From NCBI RefSeq assembly GCF_002127325.2, contig NC_035436.2, forward strand, positions 106,663,591 to 106,727,590: DNA of 64,000 nt, in the 5' to 3' direction. Position 1 is the first letter of the stretch; every line of letters starts with the position of its first letter. The stretch comes from Helianthus annuus. Lineage: Eukaryota > Streptophyta > Magnoliopsida > Asterales > Asteraceae. Under the pieces are notes generated by a model. It worked only from the letters and a program-made list of their open reading frames with translations, did no database searches and was not told the origin of the DNA. The position numbers were made by a program, and so were the translations under genes. Below, one piece after another: positions 34,898 to 48,548 of the stretch.

Positions 34898-36819
34898 TGT
34901 GACAACCCGTACTCTCATCGTCGAGAGAAGGGTATTTTAGTAATATTCGTTATTATTAATTATTATTATTATTATTTAATAATAATAACCTACGAAGTGG
35001 GAAACTTATTGTTTACTCATAACCCGAACCAGGTATATCTAATTTAATTTTACGCACATAATATCGGGCAAAGATTTATACCCATGAGCTAGGCCCAACC
35101 CAACTCCCTAAACCTACGCCATTTATGCATCTTTAAAAACTTTCACCCTCATTTTTTTTATCCCTAACAATAAAACCGTAAACCCCACTTGTCAGTTCTT
35201 AGCCGACTACAACCCCCTTCCCTTTCCCTCTCGTCACTCGAGCTCTGGTGATTGGAAATGTATTTCTGGCGACCTGTTACCTCCAGCAATCGCACACCAC
35301 ACCCACCTAAACCCTTCTCCCTCTTTCACACTCACACACCCATAACCCCTCTCTCCCTCGCGACTGACCGACAATGACGAGATCGGCAAAGCCGACAACC
35401 ACACTGGTGACGGCTGGTGACTAGTTTCAGCGGAGGTGGTGGTGACCGGCTGTTCTCCGGCCACACCCCTACACCCTCGTTCTTTCTCCCCTTCCTTTGT
35501 CTGCTGAACCGGTTCGTGAATGATGTCGATATGATGATGGTGTCGAAGATGACGGTGACAGTGGCGGCAGTGATATAACCTGTTCCGACGAGTTACCAGT
35601 GACGTTTTACTCTGTTCCGATGATAATAAGTGACGGTGGTGCTTGGCTGTTGACGGTAGTAGTTATGGTGAAACCACGGGGCAGACTATAGGAACCAACG
35701 GCGGCGGCGGTGGCCGACGGAGCTCCATTTCAGAGTATGAATTTTGACAGTGGGTGCCTCTTCACCTCATAACCCTCGGTCAGTATCTTGGTTATCTTGC
35801 ACCCTTTTTGTGATCTCTGTTACATGTATGTTGTTGATTACATCTTAGTGTAAATAAATTTATAGTGTGATTATGCAACAAACTGATTCAGGTATGGTTA
35901 ATATTTGATGGTTATGTTTATGTATTTTGATATCTTTTGTTTGCATGGAAAAAAAATGACCACTTGATGCCCTGATGTATGTATATCGACATGGATATGT
36001 TGATGTGATATTTAAATTATGGATGCATAAGCTATTGAACATGTTAGTGGATGAAACGTTGTTGATGCAATGCTTGCTTAATTGAGAAATAAAGTTGAGG
36101 ATATTGACCATAAACTGTGTTGAATTATTAGAAAAGAATGAATAATGTTAACCGGAGTAGTGTAGGTGGATAGCGGATGCTTATAATGATGATAACATTT
36201 TATTTACAGAATTCCTATTAACTTCCATTCATTTAATTGGGTGATTAAACGTTGAGTTTTGATTGACTGTTATTGTGGTTTGAAAGGTGGATTGTTATTT
36301 GGAATGGTATGATGAATACTTGAATAATTAGGCACGCTCTCATGGTCGCAAACCATATAACATGTCGCACACGTATAATTGAACGCACCAACCACTATTG
36401 AATTACATTCTATTGGGCCACAAAACTTAGTGAACCGCACATTCTAACGAGATTGATTGTAATCACTAGACCGCACAGTGATATGAAGTCGTACACTTAT
36501 AGACGGACCGCACACTTCCAGTTGGGCCACTCAATGATTGGGCCGCACACCCAGTATTGGGCCTAACACTGTTTTGGATCACACATTTAGATTATACCGC
36601 ACACCAAGTGTTGAAATTTGGGCTCACTTCATTACTGTTTAACTATGTGACGACTGTATGTGTACTTGTGTGAAAGGTGATGCTTCGTATGCTAGTTAAA
36701 TTGTAATGTGTATTGATACGTGAAATACTTGTATACAAAACCTGACTTGAATGGTAACCATAATAGGACGTGGTTGACCAACCTTAAAACAAGTATATTA
36801 TCTGCCGAGCAAAGCAAAG

Positions 36820-37343
36820 GTGAGTTCACACTCTTTACCAAGGCATGGGATTCCCGGGGATTGGGAATGGGTCGAATGATGAACGATTTCTCGTATTTAC
36901 ACGGTTACTAGACTATCTACCATGGTCCTCGGGTTAAGCAGGACACTTACGTAAAACCTACGTAAACAAGTACATACTACTGTCTTCCGGAGTGAGGAAG
37001 GACACTTACGTAAAACCTATGTAAACTCACAAATGCTACTGTCTTCCGGAGTCAGGAAGGACACTTACGTAAAACCTACGTAAACGCCCGCGTACCCCTG
37101 TCCTCGGCTGTGAAGGACACTTACGTAAAACCTACGTAAACTTTGTACGTATTACTGTTCTCGGTAAGAAGAACACTTATGGTTACAAATAGTCTAGTGT
37201 ATTTGCAAACATGGGAAGCCCCCACCAATAGAACATACTATCGGCCTAGTAGAGCCACACGTTACAAACGAACTTACTATTATGAACTTACTTTCTGTGA
37301 ACTCGCTCAACTAGTTGTTGACTCTCTGTTACATGCCTTGCAG
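36820..37343 (+). other. Predicted leader intron in solo LTR (524 bp)
   Basis: Donor GCAAAG|GTGAGTTCAC and acceptor ACATGCCTTGCAG|G, with TGAACTCGCTCAAC shortly before the acceptor. Confidence 0.55.
36924..37180 (+). repeat. 56-59 bp tandem repeat with paired ACGT cores
   Basis: Four copies of GGACACTTACGTAAAACCTA followed by CGTAAAC, at about 36941, 37000, 37059 and 37115, and a diverged fifth near 37170. Each has two TACGTAAA motifs. Located inside the predicted intron. Confidence 0.85.
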
Positions 37344-37645
37344 GTCGTTAGGTATACATGGAGCTTGCACAGGGAGGCGCGGTCGTTGTGGACAAGGATC
37401 GTGAATGCTTGATTTAAACATTATGACATTACATACTCTATTTATGATTGTGCTCTTACTCATACGCTTCCGCTAAACTTTGTTATTACACTTATGTTTG
37501 AACACCTTTCATATGGATTGTTTTGGTTAAATGACAATTACTTTTACTATTTATGTTGTTCTATGTGATTGGTGGCTTGATCCTGGTCAGTCACGCTCCC
37601 AAGCGGTGATACTCCACAGGTTGATTTTAGGGGTGTGACACAACA

Positions 37646-38819
37646 TGGTAGTTGTACAGTTCATATCATACAGTTCCTACAATTCATATACACATATTGC
37701 AACAGTGCTCACAGTTATGTGTGTTAAACAACACCAAGTCATGTCTCCATTATCATAAACAATCATCATTAACAGTATGTATCTCAAGTTTCTTAACACA
37801 TCATTCATCAGTAAAGTTAACTCATTTAGTGCACATTCACAGTCTGTTATGGACCTAACAGTTAAACGACGAAACTTCCAGCGACGAAACATTCCCAAGT
37901 TTCGTCGACATTCAGGGTGGCGAAACCTCCTGGGTTTCGTCAAGACACAATGTGGCGAAAGTCCCTAGGGTTTCGCAAAGGGCTGTCAACGTAAGGCCCC
38001 ATGTTTCGTCGATGTGAGTGTGATGAAACTACCTGCTCCGTCTAGCAACCAGTTACGGATCTAATCATTTACAGTTTACATGTTCTAGAAACCCTAATCA
38101 GTTTTGCCATAATCATCCATCTATTATTCAGTTCTCAATCATCAATAACATTCAATAAGTGTCTTAACCATTCGCATATGCATATGATCGTGATCACTAT
38201 AACAATTATTCAATCCGCATCTGATTATCACATTAACTAAACAGTAATCTTGAGAGAATACAAACTCTAACTACCCAACATAGTTGATGAACGATGAACA
38301 TTAAGCACATAAGACTCAACGTTTTCGCACATAATCATTACCACACAAACCAACGCATCTAATATAGATCGAAACAAACAAACACTCACCATGATAACGT
38401 TACTAGGGTGCTAGGGCCAGGAAGATGATGCTTCGAGAATATTCACTGCCGTCGCTAGGTTAGAGAGAGTCTAGGGTTTCTGGTTTGTAACTGGTGGTTA
38501 TCATATCATAGTTTATGTTTTAACGTATCTCGTTGGGCCGAATCTACCTGGGCCGGTGGCCCTTATTACGAAAGTCAGAGGTTTCGTCAGCCTGGATGAT
38601 GGCGAAACTCCATAGTTTCGTCGGCTATGACTTGTGACGAAACATCAAGTTTCGTCGAGTGGTGTCTTGCAAGTTCCTCAGTTTATTGACAAGTTTATGA
38701 CATTTAAACAATTCAATACAACTCATGCACAAGCAAAAAGCAACAAACAATAAACAGTAACAGGGTTTCATAAACAAGTAACGTGTCAAGGAAAGACCTT
38801 GAAAATTCGAATTGTCACA
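37646..38819 (-). repeat. Beta 5' LTR, U3-side part
   Basis: Continuation of 34047-34897 after the solo LTR. It contains repeated GACGAAAC/GTTTCGTC motifs around 37868-38040 and 38570-38660. It ends TTGTCACA, the complement of TGTGACAA, at 38819, where gag of element A begins. Confidence 0.88.
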
Positions 38820-40225
38820 ATATTGATGGCTTGCCTGACTCTGTACAAGATATCGTCACTGGTAGTAACCCTACCACAGTCCGTCAGGCGATCGAGCTAT
38901 CTGCGACGTTGACTGAGTCGCAGGTTCGAAAGGGTAAGCTGCATAAAAAGGGTGACAAGGGTAAGAAGCAGTCGTTTGACAAAGGGGATAGCAAGAAAGG
39001 TAAAAACAAGAAGGGTAAGGATTCGGGTTCTGTAAAGGGTTCTAGGAAGCGAAAGGCTTCCCAAAATTTCGCTGTTACCACACAAGCAAATCAGCCTGCA
39101 CAACCACTTGCTAAGAAACCATATCTTGGCAATGCACCTTTGTGCAACAGGTGTAACGGTCACCACCTACCACACCTCTAGGGTCGTCATTGCACCAACT
39201 GTGGAAGACCTGGTCATCTTGCTGCCACATGCCTCATTCCTACTAATTTGAATCAGGCAGCTCAGAACCAAGCCCAACAAGTTGCTCAACCTCTTGTTCA
39301 GCAACAGGGTCAAGCTACACGACCTCACTACCCACCAGGTTCTTGTTATAACTGTGGGGATCTGACCCACTACAGGAATCAATGTCCAAGGTTGGTGAAT
39401 CCAGCTCAAGCTCAGGCTCGAAGTCGAGTCTTCAACATGAATGCACAAGAGGCGCAAGCAGACAATGAAGTGGTCAATGGTACGTTCTTTGTTAATAATC
39501 AACCTGCATCTGTTATTTTTGATTCAGGTGCCGATAAGAGTTTTGTGTCATTATCTTTTGAGCCATTGCTTCGCGTGTCTAGAACAAAACTAGGAAATCC
39601 TTTGAAAGTAGAAGTTGCTAGTGGAGATCCCGTCGTTCTTGATTCTGTTCTTTGCAACTGCCAATTGAACCTTAGCAACCATCTTTTTCCTATTGACCTC
39701 ACGCCTATGCAACTTGGAAGCTTCGACATTATAGTGGGTATGGATTGGTTAGCCAAGCATCATGCAGAAGTATTTTCTTTTGAGAAGATCGTTCGTGTGC
39801 CGCTTTCGTCAGGTGAGATCCTACAGGTTCGTGGTGAGAAACCTGCTAGTAGTCTCAAGCTTATATCTTGTTTTCAAGCTCGGAAGTATCTGCGAAAGAA
39901 CTATGTGGCCTTCTTGGCACAGGTTGTAGCAGATAAAGGCAAAGGTAAATCCATTCAAGATATCCCTGTTGTTCGGGATTATCCGGAGTTGTTTCCTGAA
40001 GAGTTACATGGATTACCCCCAGCGCGCCAAGTCTAGTTCCGTAATGATCTTGTACCTGGTGCAAATCCTATTGCCAGATCTCCATATCGCCTTGCACTGT
40101 CTGAGATGCAAGAGTTGTCTAAGCAGCTACAAGAGCTTTCTGACAAAGGTTTTATTCGTCCTAGCAATTCATCTTGGGGTGCTCCCGTTCTTTTTGTCAA
40201 GAAGAAGGATGGATCTTTCAGAATG
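38820..40225 (+). pseudogene. Element A gag-pol fragment (knuckles, protease, RT start)
   Basis: The frame opens inside gag at DGLPDSVQDIVTGSN, then a Lys-rich linker, CNRCNGHHLPHL, a TAG at 39179, knuckle CTNCGRPGHLAATC, knuckle CYNCGDLTHYRNQC, protease IFDSGADKSFVS (about 39520), IVGMDWLAKHHAEV, then a second TAG at 40034, and the RT start [19 protein letters not shown], cut by element D. Two nonsense codons make it inactive. The 5' part of A is beyond the window because element beta lies in between. Its closest relatives here are elements C and E. Confidence 0.9.
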
Positions 40226-42825
40226 TGTGACAAATGACAAATAACCGGTGATTCCGTACAAACTAATCACTATTTTTATTTCTTAGTCTCATGCATTTAG
40301 CGTAATTTAATTACGTAATTGTGTCGTAAATCAGATAACAGAGTTAGGACAAGAAAACAATGCTAAAACATATGTTGGTTTTCATCGTATTGCGAAACCA
40401 AGCAAACAATGTCCTAAAAGTGTTGGTAGAAAGTGTCGCGCGAACTATTCACGGTTACACTATTCATGCCAACAAAACCGTGAAAACCAGAACGAAACAC
40501 TGAAAAACGACACACGTATAACATAACTGAGTCCATTTATATAAGAAAACAATAATACGAAAACATATCTTGCAAAGATACAAGACTTTACGGTATGACG
40601 CCCTAATTACAAAAATGTCCGTTTCGGCTAAAATATAACATTTTTAACGCGTCCGAATCCGTGATATAGCATTTCCAGGACTCCGAAATTATGTCAATTG
40701 TTGAAAACCACGCTAAAACATTTTAAGGATATCAACGGGATGTTCAAAATCAAAAGCTTCCGGCATTACATCGCTATGCATTAAACTAGTCCGTTAGCGA
40801 ACCGGTGAACTAACAAGCCGTAATTTTGCCACCAAACAACCGAGCGAAGAAGCTAGCGAACTAGTTAGCCATATTTTGGCGTCGGAAACGCCTCGAATAA
40901 ACGCTATAGCATCGATGGTAAATTAAAACCATCGCTCCCGGTACTATATTACACCTTTCATATATTACCCGATATCGAACCGACGAGCGAACTAGTGGTA
41001 TTTTTACCATCCAAAGTCAATACCCACTATCCATATAAACTAATTGGACTTTACTTAAAACCTTGAACTACCCTTACTACCCTAACTAACATACTTAAAC
41101 TAATTACCAAAATATCTCATATTTTAATTAAATGTCACATGTTTAAAAAGTAAAAAGAAAAAAGAACATAATCTAGATTAACCATGCCCAAAATCGGCCA
41201 AGTGGGGCCACCCCAATAACCTACAAGTTAGTAGGAGAATGATGGATATAATATCATCTACATCAATATTTCAATTCATCACTTACACTTTCAAAGTTCA
41301 CAAACCACTTTCCTTATTTCTTTTACCTACGGCTAACTTTAATATCCTAGAACCCTCCATTTTCAAATCCTAAACTACCAAAAACCAAGCTTAACAAGTC
41401 CATTCATGGGGAACTAAAAGAAGTTGCAAGGGTGGAGGATCATTAGGAGCTTGGTTGAAGCCTAAATCTCTTCTTAATATTCTTATTTAGCTTGTGCAAT
41501 ATAGTAAGTCTTCTAATCACCATTTTTAAGCTTCTTATTACTAGTAAATTATGGAAGTACAAGTTTATCATCAAAAAGATTAATAAAAATCACACCAAAA
41601 ACCCTTACCCCAAAGCTAATAAACACTAAAATAACTATATCATGTGTTGATTTATTAGGTTTGTGATAGCTAGTTAGCATAATTTATGTTGATTATGTTA
41701 AAGTAAGTTGTTTTAAGTGGGTGCTCTTTTTATGATTAATAATATAAATGATGATTTAAACATGGTAGTGTTTAAACCTAAACAAGATCATCAACCTCTT
41801 GTTCCATGAACTTTACTACAACTTAAAAAAATGATTTATTATACATAAGTGACTTTTATAAAGAATAACCACCATGATTCTTATTATGATCATCCTAAAA
41901 GATTACTAAACAAAGTGGTTTAAAGAGGAGATTTTAATTAGAAAATATAATAAAATGGTGTCTTTAAGGTCCTAATAAATATGTGAAGATTTCATTATTT
42001 TTAACCAAGTTGTTAAAAATATACTTATAAAAGTTCATGGAAATAAAGAAGAAAAGAGCATGAATCATGCATGCAAAGTTGGTGTAATGAAACTTGATTA
42101 GGAAATTGATTATGATTATGGGTTTAAACATGGTTTAAACGCGTTTTGAAAACGTGGGAAACGTCGTAGTTTAGGGGAAACTATGGCGAATTTTTCTAAA
42201 AATCCAATTGCCGTTAAAAATGGGATCAAAGGGTGATTAACAAGGTTAAACGCGATTAGTGGTCATAAACGTCATTTTGGAAACCCTAATGAGAATATTT
42301 AAGTCTTAAATATTCAATATGTTTTATGGACTAAAACTTATTCTTTTACAAAATAAATGGTTAAAAATGTAACTATATATCTATATATAATTTTTGGTAA
42401 AAATTATATATTTTTTTTGGAAACTTGTCAAGTGCATGTATTATATGCTATATGTGTATCTATTAGATACCTATAGGGTGATCAAAATAAATACACATAC
42501 ACGTTCCTACATGGCCCAAGAAATGCTAGTAAATCGGACAATTAAATAAAATGGCCGAAATGGAAATACATAACACTTGATGACGAAAAATTAGGCGTAT
42601 CGACATCGTGAACAAGTTACTACAATGTCGAGTCTAAAAATAACTTATTTTTAGACACTAAAACGAACACATATCTAAGTGGTCAAAAACAATAATCCGG
42701 AAAGTCGAAAACTATAAAAATTACCAAGAATTTTTCATATGAAAAATGAACTTTTTAAGTTACATGCTTGGTGATTTTTTGGTAAAAAATGCAAGAGTAT
42801 ATTTAATGGACTCACCAAAATTAGA

Positions 42826-43116
42826 TTTGGGCTAGACCCAAATTACTAAAATGCATGGGCTAGAGCCCAAAGATAAATTATTTGGGTTAGGCCCAAATTA
42901 CTAACATACATGGGCCAAGGCCCAATTGCAAATATATGGGCCAAGGCCCAATTGCAAATATATGGGCCAAGACCGAAATTACTAAAGTACATGGGCCAAG
43001 GCCCAATGGCCTTAAAAACGACGGCTAGGCCCAATAACAAGAAAACTAGGGCTAGGCCCAATAACAAGAAAACTAGGGCTAGGCCCAATAACAATAAAAC
43101 GTGGGGTAAGCCCAAT
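42826..43116 (+). repeat. GGGCCAAGGCCCAA repeats
   Basis: Roughly ten copies of a GGGC-(C/T)-(A/T)AGGCCCAA motif at 26-27 bp spacing. Each half carries TGGGCC or its complement. The array lies in the D LTR upstream of the predicted donor. Confidence 0.8.
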
Positions 43117-43377
43117 GACATAGGTTCCAAGTCGTTCACATATAATTCAATAAGTACAGAATGCATGTATATACATAACATTCGAGCGAGTAAACTATCA
43201 ACACTCTAAAATACAAAGTTGTTCCAAAGATGACAAATGAGAACATAATAAAGAATTCAAGATGAACAACTTGTACTAGGCCCGAAAGACCTAGTGTCTA
43301 ACGAGATTAGTACACATGTTGGTTATTGACACGTACGGATGCTCACTTCAATATCATAATACACGGAACGCAAATTT

Positions 43378-43978
43378 GTGAGTTCATGTCCCTCTTTCCA
43401 ATGATTTCAATGTTTTGGTTTTAAAACAATCGAGGGGAAATACATGCTAAAACTACGGATATGTTAGCATACATGCTAATACTATGGGTATGTTAGCTAT
43501 GGATTTAGATGATAACACGATCAATGTACATAAGTAGGATGATGACATAGTAACCATTAATCACTTAGTGACCAAGGTGCAAAAGGTGTAGATCTATTGA
43601 GCTTGAGACATGCTCCACTCCTTTGATAGGCCATAGGAGTGCTTTTGTGATCCTAGAAAATGTCAAAGTTTTTTCGGTTTGGTTACGTAACTTATGCTAC
43701 ATAATGTCATGGGTTCGCTACCCACTGATAGATCCTTAAACTCCATATATGCTGTTAACATAACTGGATTTCAATACAAGAATGCAAAGATCTCATTTTC
43801 ATGAATACTACGATTACAAGATTTCATTTTCATGAATACTACGATTACAAGATTCATTTTCATGAATACTACGATTAGAAGATTACATTTTCATGAATAC
43901 TACGATTACATATGATAACAAAAACTGCATGAACTCGCTCAACTTTTGTTGACCTTTTTAAAACTACATGTATTTCAG
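43378..43978 (+). other. Predicted leader intron in D LTR (601 bp)
   Basis: Donor GTGAGTTCATG preceded by ACGCAAATTT, and acceptor CTACATGTATTTCAG|G, after TGAACTCGCTCAAC. Near-identical signals to alpha. Confidence 0.55.
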
Positions 43979-44076
43979 GAAACAAGTCTTGAGCCGGTGA
44001 TACATGATTGGATGCAATGATTACCTTTCTTACGTCACACGCAACACGCTTCCGCAACTAGCAGGGTGTGATAGAT

Positions 44077-44088
44077 TGGTATCAGAGC
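44077..44088 (+). other. Element D primer-binding site
   Basis: TGGTATCAGAGC three bases after the LTR. Confidence 0.9.
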
Positions 44089-45269
44089 TCCGATAGTAGT
44101 GAACCGGGGACAAACTTTTATAAAGTTTGGTCTACAATCACCAAGGGCTCTCACATGAAAACAAAGTTGATAACATTACAAAGATGATTTCAAAAAGTAT
44201 GACAAAATGACAAAAGGTTTTCATTGTGTTACTATAACATGAGGATCTATCACGCGGGCTCAATCATAAGTAACTGATATGGTTCAATACATGTTTAGTC
44301 TATAAAGAATAGACTTGAAAATACCAAGGCTTACATGTGAAACATGAGAACAAAATCAGCATGAGATTTAGTGATTAATTATATATATATATAATATATT
44401 TATATATGTGTTATATGGAATATTTACCATGAATGAAAATACCTTCGACTATGAATTCTATTATTACACTTAACTCACTAGATGAGAATGACTACCTCGC
44501 GTCTATTACGAAGCTTTTGGCGGAAGTGGTCCCTAATCGAGACCCTAAAGCATTGATTCCGTGGAAGATGGTTGCTTCCTTCGGGTAGTATATGTCTAGC
44601 TTCGGTTGTGACGACGAGGCGGAGGTGGCAGCCTCGGACAACAAATCTACTAGTGGGAAGAGGTCCCTGAGATTCATAAAGGTCATGACTGATTACATTC
44701 TTGTTCAGGCAAGGAAGATAAGACAAGGGGGCATTGGCACGCGGACCAGCACGAAGGTCCCTTCTAGGTTGAAGGTATGTAGACAATAGACTCCTCTCTT
44801 TGACTGATCATCTGCTTTGAACGAGAGACACTAGGGTGACCATGCAAGACAATTTATTATTACGGGGGCCCACGTAATAACAACTTGTAGTGCATGGGAA
44901 TCCTGATGGGCTCTGCGGGTCAAACGAAGAGATCACTATCCATTCGAAGTTCTTAAGTTGTTCAAATTTCTATCTAGTAGAACACTAACCGGAATGGTTA
45001 CTATAACACTCCACGATACAGGAAGACTACACGTATTGTTTGCACTTAACATTCAATCTATAACACGAGTCGTCTGAGACTAGTCATCGAAAGCAAACAA
45101 AACTCGTTAGCCACTCATGGAGGATTTTTCCTCAACATTCTCGAAATTCTTGTACATGGGCTGGTTCTTTGGTGTCTAAGACACCTTACCTTATCTTAGT
45201 TATCGGAGATGATTACATTAAACTCTGTCGTTTGATATTTGTCTTATTCAAAGGGATACTATGGCATGA
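44089..45269 (+). other. Element D leader
   Basis: It holds the short ORF at 44433-44588, a TATATATATATAATATATTTATATA run near 44380-44410, and a TTATTATTACGGGGGCCCAC block at 44852 shared with alpha. No gag start before E interrupts. Confidence 0.6.
44433..44588 (+). CDS. Short leader ORF (51 aa), relative of alpha 6125-6256
   Basis: ATG at 44433, TAG at 44586. Contains KIPSTMNSIITLNSLDE and YLASITKLLAEVV, aligning with the alpha leader ORF. After the stop a DDEAEVAASDNK patch matches DDEAEAATLNEL in alpha. Probably the remains of a longer leader protein. No function is recognised. Confidence 0.35.
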   Translation: MKIPSTMNSIITLNSLDENDYLASITKLLAEVVPNRDPKALIPWKMVASFG

Positions 45270-48200
45270 TGTCACACCCCGACCACGTAAAACAACAAAA
45301 CGTGGCGGAAACGTCGGGGAGTGTTGTAACAGAATCATTGTTTCACAACCATGGAATAAATAATTTTGTTTTATTGAATAAATGAACTCATTGTTTAAAG
45401 ACAATCAAATAAGTACAACTATTATCTTTCAAGTTTAAAGTCGCTAAGGCACGAGTCCATCCTAAGTGTAGCATATATCATCAATCATCACAGAGCAGTA
45501 CCTGAAACATGTGTAAAAATAGGTACGTCAGCATAAAAATGCCTGTGAGATACATAGGTTTTATTGATTTAAGATTCATGACTTATAAGTTTAAAGAAAA
45601 GGTTTTAATAAAAGTAGTCATGATCCTTGAAAAAGGTTTTCTTTTATAAATCATACCAAAATTTATAAGAAATCAGATGATACAAAATAATAATACATAG
45701 GTAGTTAAATAATTAAGTAAAGTGAGTTTGTATAAAATGTATTGTTTGAAAAACAATATTTTGATAAAAAGATTTATAGTATATATAAAAATATACTTCG
45801 GTTTTAAGAAAGTGGAATAAGTAATATATTAAAATATATTTTAGTTCCAAAACCATTAACCCAAGTGTACTAAATAACGCCACGGTATGTAATGCGATGA
45901 AAACACTTATATATAAGAAGTACCAGCGGCGTATCTACCATGTTTTCATCACATTACACCTGCCCCGTTATCTAAACACTAACCAAAAACCAGTCAGTAA
46001 GTAAATAGTATATTAACCATACTTTAGTTGGTAACATAAATAAGTTTTCAGTAGTATATCAAAAGTATACTTTGGATTTATAAATAACATATTAAACTAT
46101 GTTTTGGTTTGAAAATAACATATTAAAACTATGCTTTGGATTATGAAGATAACATATCAAACTATGTTTTAATGATTAACAAAATATATGTTGGTTTTTG
46201 TACAATATCCCATATGAGAGCATATCAAACTATACTTTTGGGAGTATAACTTAATATACAAAAATAATGTGATTTAAGAATTCATTCAGACCTAGTGTAT
46301 CAAAATACACCTTTGAGACTATAGAAATACCACAAAGGCAATCCCTATTTGGATGGAGCAACAAATTGGTTTCAGACATTCCATGACAACAGGAATGGGG
46401 TGTCAAATCCTATAGCGCTATATCATACTACCAACCGGTCTGGTGAACAAAAATAAGTACTATTCCAACAATTAATTTTATAATCTTTGAAAAATCAGTG
46501 TTTAAACCATAGATAGTCATTTAGTTTGTTAAAAGATAAGTACTAACATGTATAATCAATTATACTTTAAAATCATGAAAATAACAGATATGTACACATG
46601 CTTCACCCCAAAACAGTTGAAAACAGTAAAAGAGGGGACTATGTACTCACGTGAGAGTGCTTAGAAGTCTTGAACAACTACCAAGCAAGCTAGAGGAGTC
46701 CCGGAATCAAACGGCACCTAGTATAGGTGACTACATAAATAACCGGACCTAAATCGGAAGATCGGATAGGATGAGGTCTCGTAAACCAAATGAGTATGGG
46801 AACTCATATAATATGGTCTAACAAAGCCTACATCCTAAAAGGAAACCTAACCTAAGTGCTTTCGACCCATCGTGACCCATTAAGGTAGCTTACGCTACTT
46901 TAACGCGTCGTGCGCGGAAAAGCGCGTTCGAGACGTCTAACTAGTCCTATGACAAGTATTATATGCCTCTTTATGTTTAAATATGTTACATAATTAGTTA
47001 TGTGTCAAAATCTTAGGTTACATATGCTTAATTACCAATTATGTATGAAAAGGGCATTTTGGTAATTTACCTAAGGCATATAAACTACCTATCATACAAC
47101 TACTTAAACTAGGTGACCATAAGGTATAACCTCGGAAGTTTATTACCTATGCAACTATGGTCACTAAACGTGCTTGGTCGGATCCTAACGATCGACCAAA
47201 CGGGTCGTGTTCGAAAGTCTAAGCGGGTGTTTAGTCCGCTTGACTTACAACTCTACACAAGCACTAATCTAAAAAGTGACGAGCTAAACATGTCGAAACA
47301 TGTTTAACAAAGTTAGAAAACAGTTTTTGATATCAAAACAAACGGTTTTGATATCTTAGAGTAGTTTGGTTCCAAAATACGCGAGAAAACGCATTTTCGC
47401 CGAAACTACGACTCGTCACTGAGCCTAGATAACGTGGTAATCAGTAGGTATAGTCACTAGGGACTATAACCATCGTGATTACGCTCACGTTATGAAGTTC
47501 AAACGAACTTCGCATTGGAAACCATGAGAGCCCATCGTTCATCGCAAAACGAGCTTCGATCTCATCCGTACACATGTGCCCATGGTTTTGTGAAACCATG
47601 GGAGCCCATAGTTTCATTAAAACAATGTGAAAATGAGGGGAACAGCTGGAACAAGCTGGAATTTAGATTTTTCATTTTGGTCCTTTCCTAAGATAACTAT
47701 GGCAGAATGTCAATTTTGGTCCCTGAACTTCAGAAACATGCGTTTCGGCTCATTTTTGACACGTTTAAGCCCCGTTAACCTCATTTCAAGGCTCTAAAAT
47801 GAAGTTAAGGTATAGGGAACTCAAAACATGTTCAAAAATATGTCGGATGTCGGTTCGTTTGGTCGTACGGTTGCGTTGTTCGGTTAATTACGACGGAAGT
47901 CGTAACGAATGCAAAAACGATCCAAATCATGCGACGAATGGAATTTTCTTATGCCAAACACTAAAATAAAATATTTTAATGCTTACATAAATTTTTGGAT
48001 GTCCGGATATATTCAGAACGTAAGATATGCGCGAAAATGCAAACTTATGCACTTTTTGACGCTTTTAGTCCCTGAATGACCAAAAGTTTATTTTTGCGCA
48101 CCAAACACCTCAAAGCCTATTTCTAAGCTATGTAAAGGATATTTAGGGCATATTTAACTTATTATCAAGTTCCGGAAGGTTCGTTACTATACGAATCGGT

Positions 48201-48530
48201 ATAGTTTCGCTGTTTGACACAATTAGTCCCTGCGATCGAACAAACTTGATTTCAACACACCAAACCATCCAAAACTTATTTCTAAGTTATATGGAGGTTA
48301 TTTAAGGTATGTTAAGCCTATTTCACTATTCCGGAGTGTTGGTTGCGTTAAACTGGTTATATTTACGCATCAGTGCGCGTATAACCTTCCAGAAAGCGAT
48401 TTAGAGCTTGAAATCGGACAAGAATTGATATGTGCAAACGATACACATACTTTTACAAATCCCAAGTATGAAATACGATATTTCTTTGGTTTGGTATTTG
48501 TTTGATGGTTGAAGTGACATAGGTGTCACA
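45270..48530 (-). repeat. Element E 3' LTR (3261 bp)
   Basis: On the minus strand it runs from TGTGACACC to CGGGGTGTGACA. Both ends and many internal blocks match the C LTR (57345-60885), for example CTTTCTGGAAGGTTATACGC and the CACTCCCCGA..GTTTCCGCCACG end. Confidence 0.9.
45502..46650 (-). other. Predicted leader intron in E LTR (1149 bp)
   Basis: On the minus strand, donor CAC|GTGAGTACATAG and acceptor ACATGTTTCAG|GTAC. The same pair occurs in the C LTR. Confidence 0.5.
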
Positions 48531-48548
48531 GTCTCCCTTACTTTAGGA
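48531..48548 (-). other. Element E polypurine tract
   Basis: The minus strand reads CCTAAAGTAAGGGAGAC up to the 3' LTR. Confidence 0.65.

Larger units (their letters stand above)
34898..37640 (+). repeat. Solo LTR (2743 bp)
   Basis: It runs from TGTGACAACCCG to GGGTGTGACA and is flanked by CAACA at 34893-34897 and 37641-37645. No internal region follows, so the two LTRs of a former element recombined. Its right third resembles the L1 LTR (GCCGAGCAAA..GGTGAGTTCAC, ACATGCCTTGCAGG, GATCCTGGTCAGTCACGC). Confidence 0.93.
1..38819 (-). mobile_element. Ty3/gypsy element beta, partial, heavily interrupted
   Basis: Minus-strand gypsy element whose 3' part lies beyond the window start. Reading right to left it has a 5' LTR (38819 to 34047, split by a solo LTR), a primer-binding site, a leader, gag, protease and reverse transcriptase to 30719, then the copia insertion, then RNase H at 68-1. 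The two halves of pol join cleanly across the copia target duplication, which shows it is one element. It lies antisense in the gag of an older element that resumes at 38820. Frameshifts and an in-frame stop show it is dead. Its integrase and 3' LTR are outside the window. Confidence 0.9.
40226..44073 (+). repeat. Element D 5' LTR (3848 bp)
   Basis: It starts TGTGACAAATG, inside the RT codons of element A. It ends GGGTGTGATA, so the last CA has become TA. Its middle part shares short blocks with alpha and B LTRs (GGGGAAACT near 42175). Confidence 0.85.
40226..45269 (+). mobile_element. Ty3/gypsy element D, 5' part (LTR and leader)
   Basis: LTR 40226-44073, primer site and about 1.18 kb of leader, then cut by element E. 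Its leader matches alpha's leader in several blocks, so D is a relative of alpha. Its coding region, 3' LTR and right flank were not found in the window. Confidence 0.82.

Noticed and set aside
35234..35464. 76-codon minus-strand ORF (MAGEQPVTTTSAETS)
   Set aside because: It lies in the solo LTR leader, with no homologue in the related LTRs and no matching domain. A chance ORF in GC-richer DNA.
42846..43181. ORFs on both strands across the GGGCCAAGGCCCAA repeats
   Set aside because: Both are translations of the tandem repeat in the D LTR.
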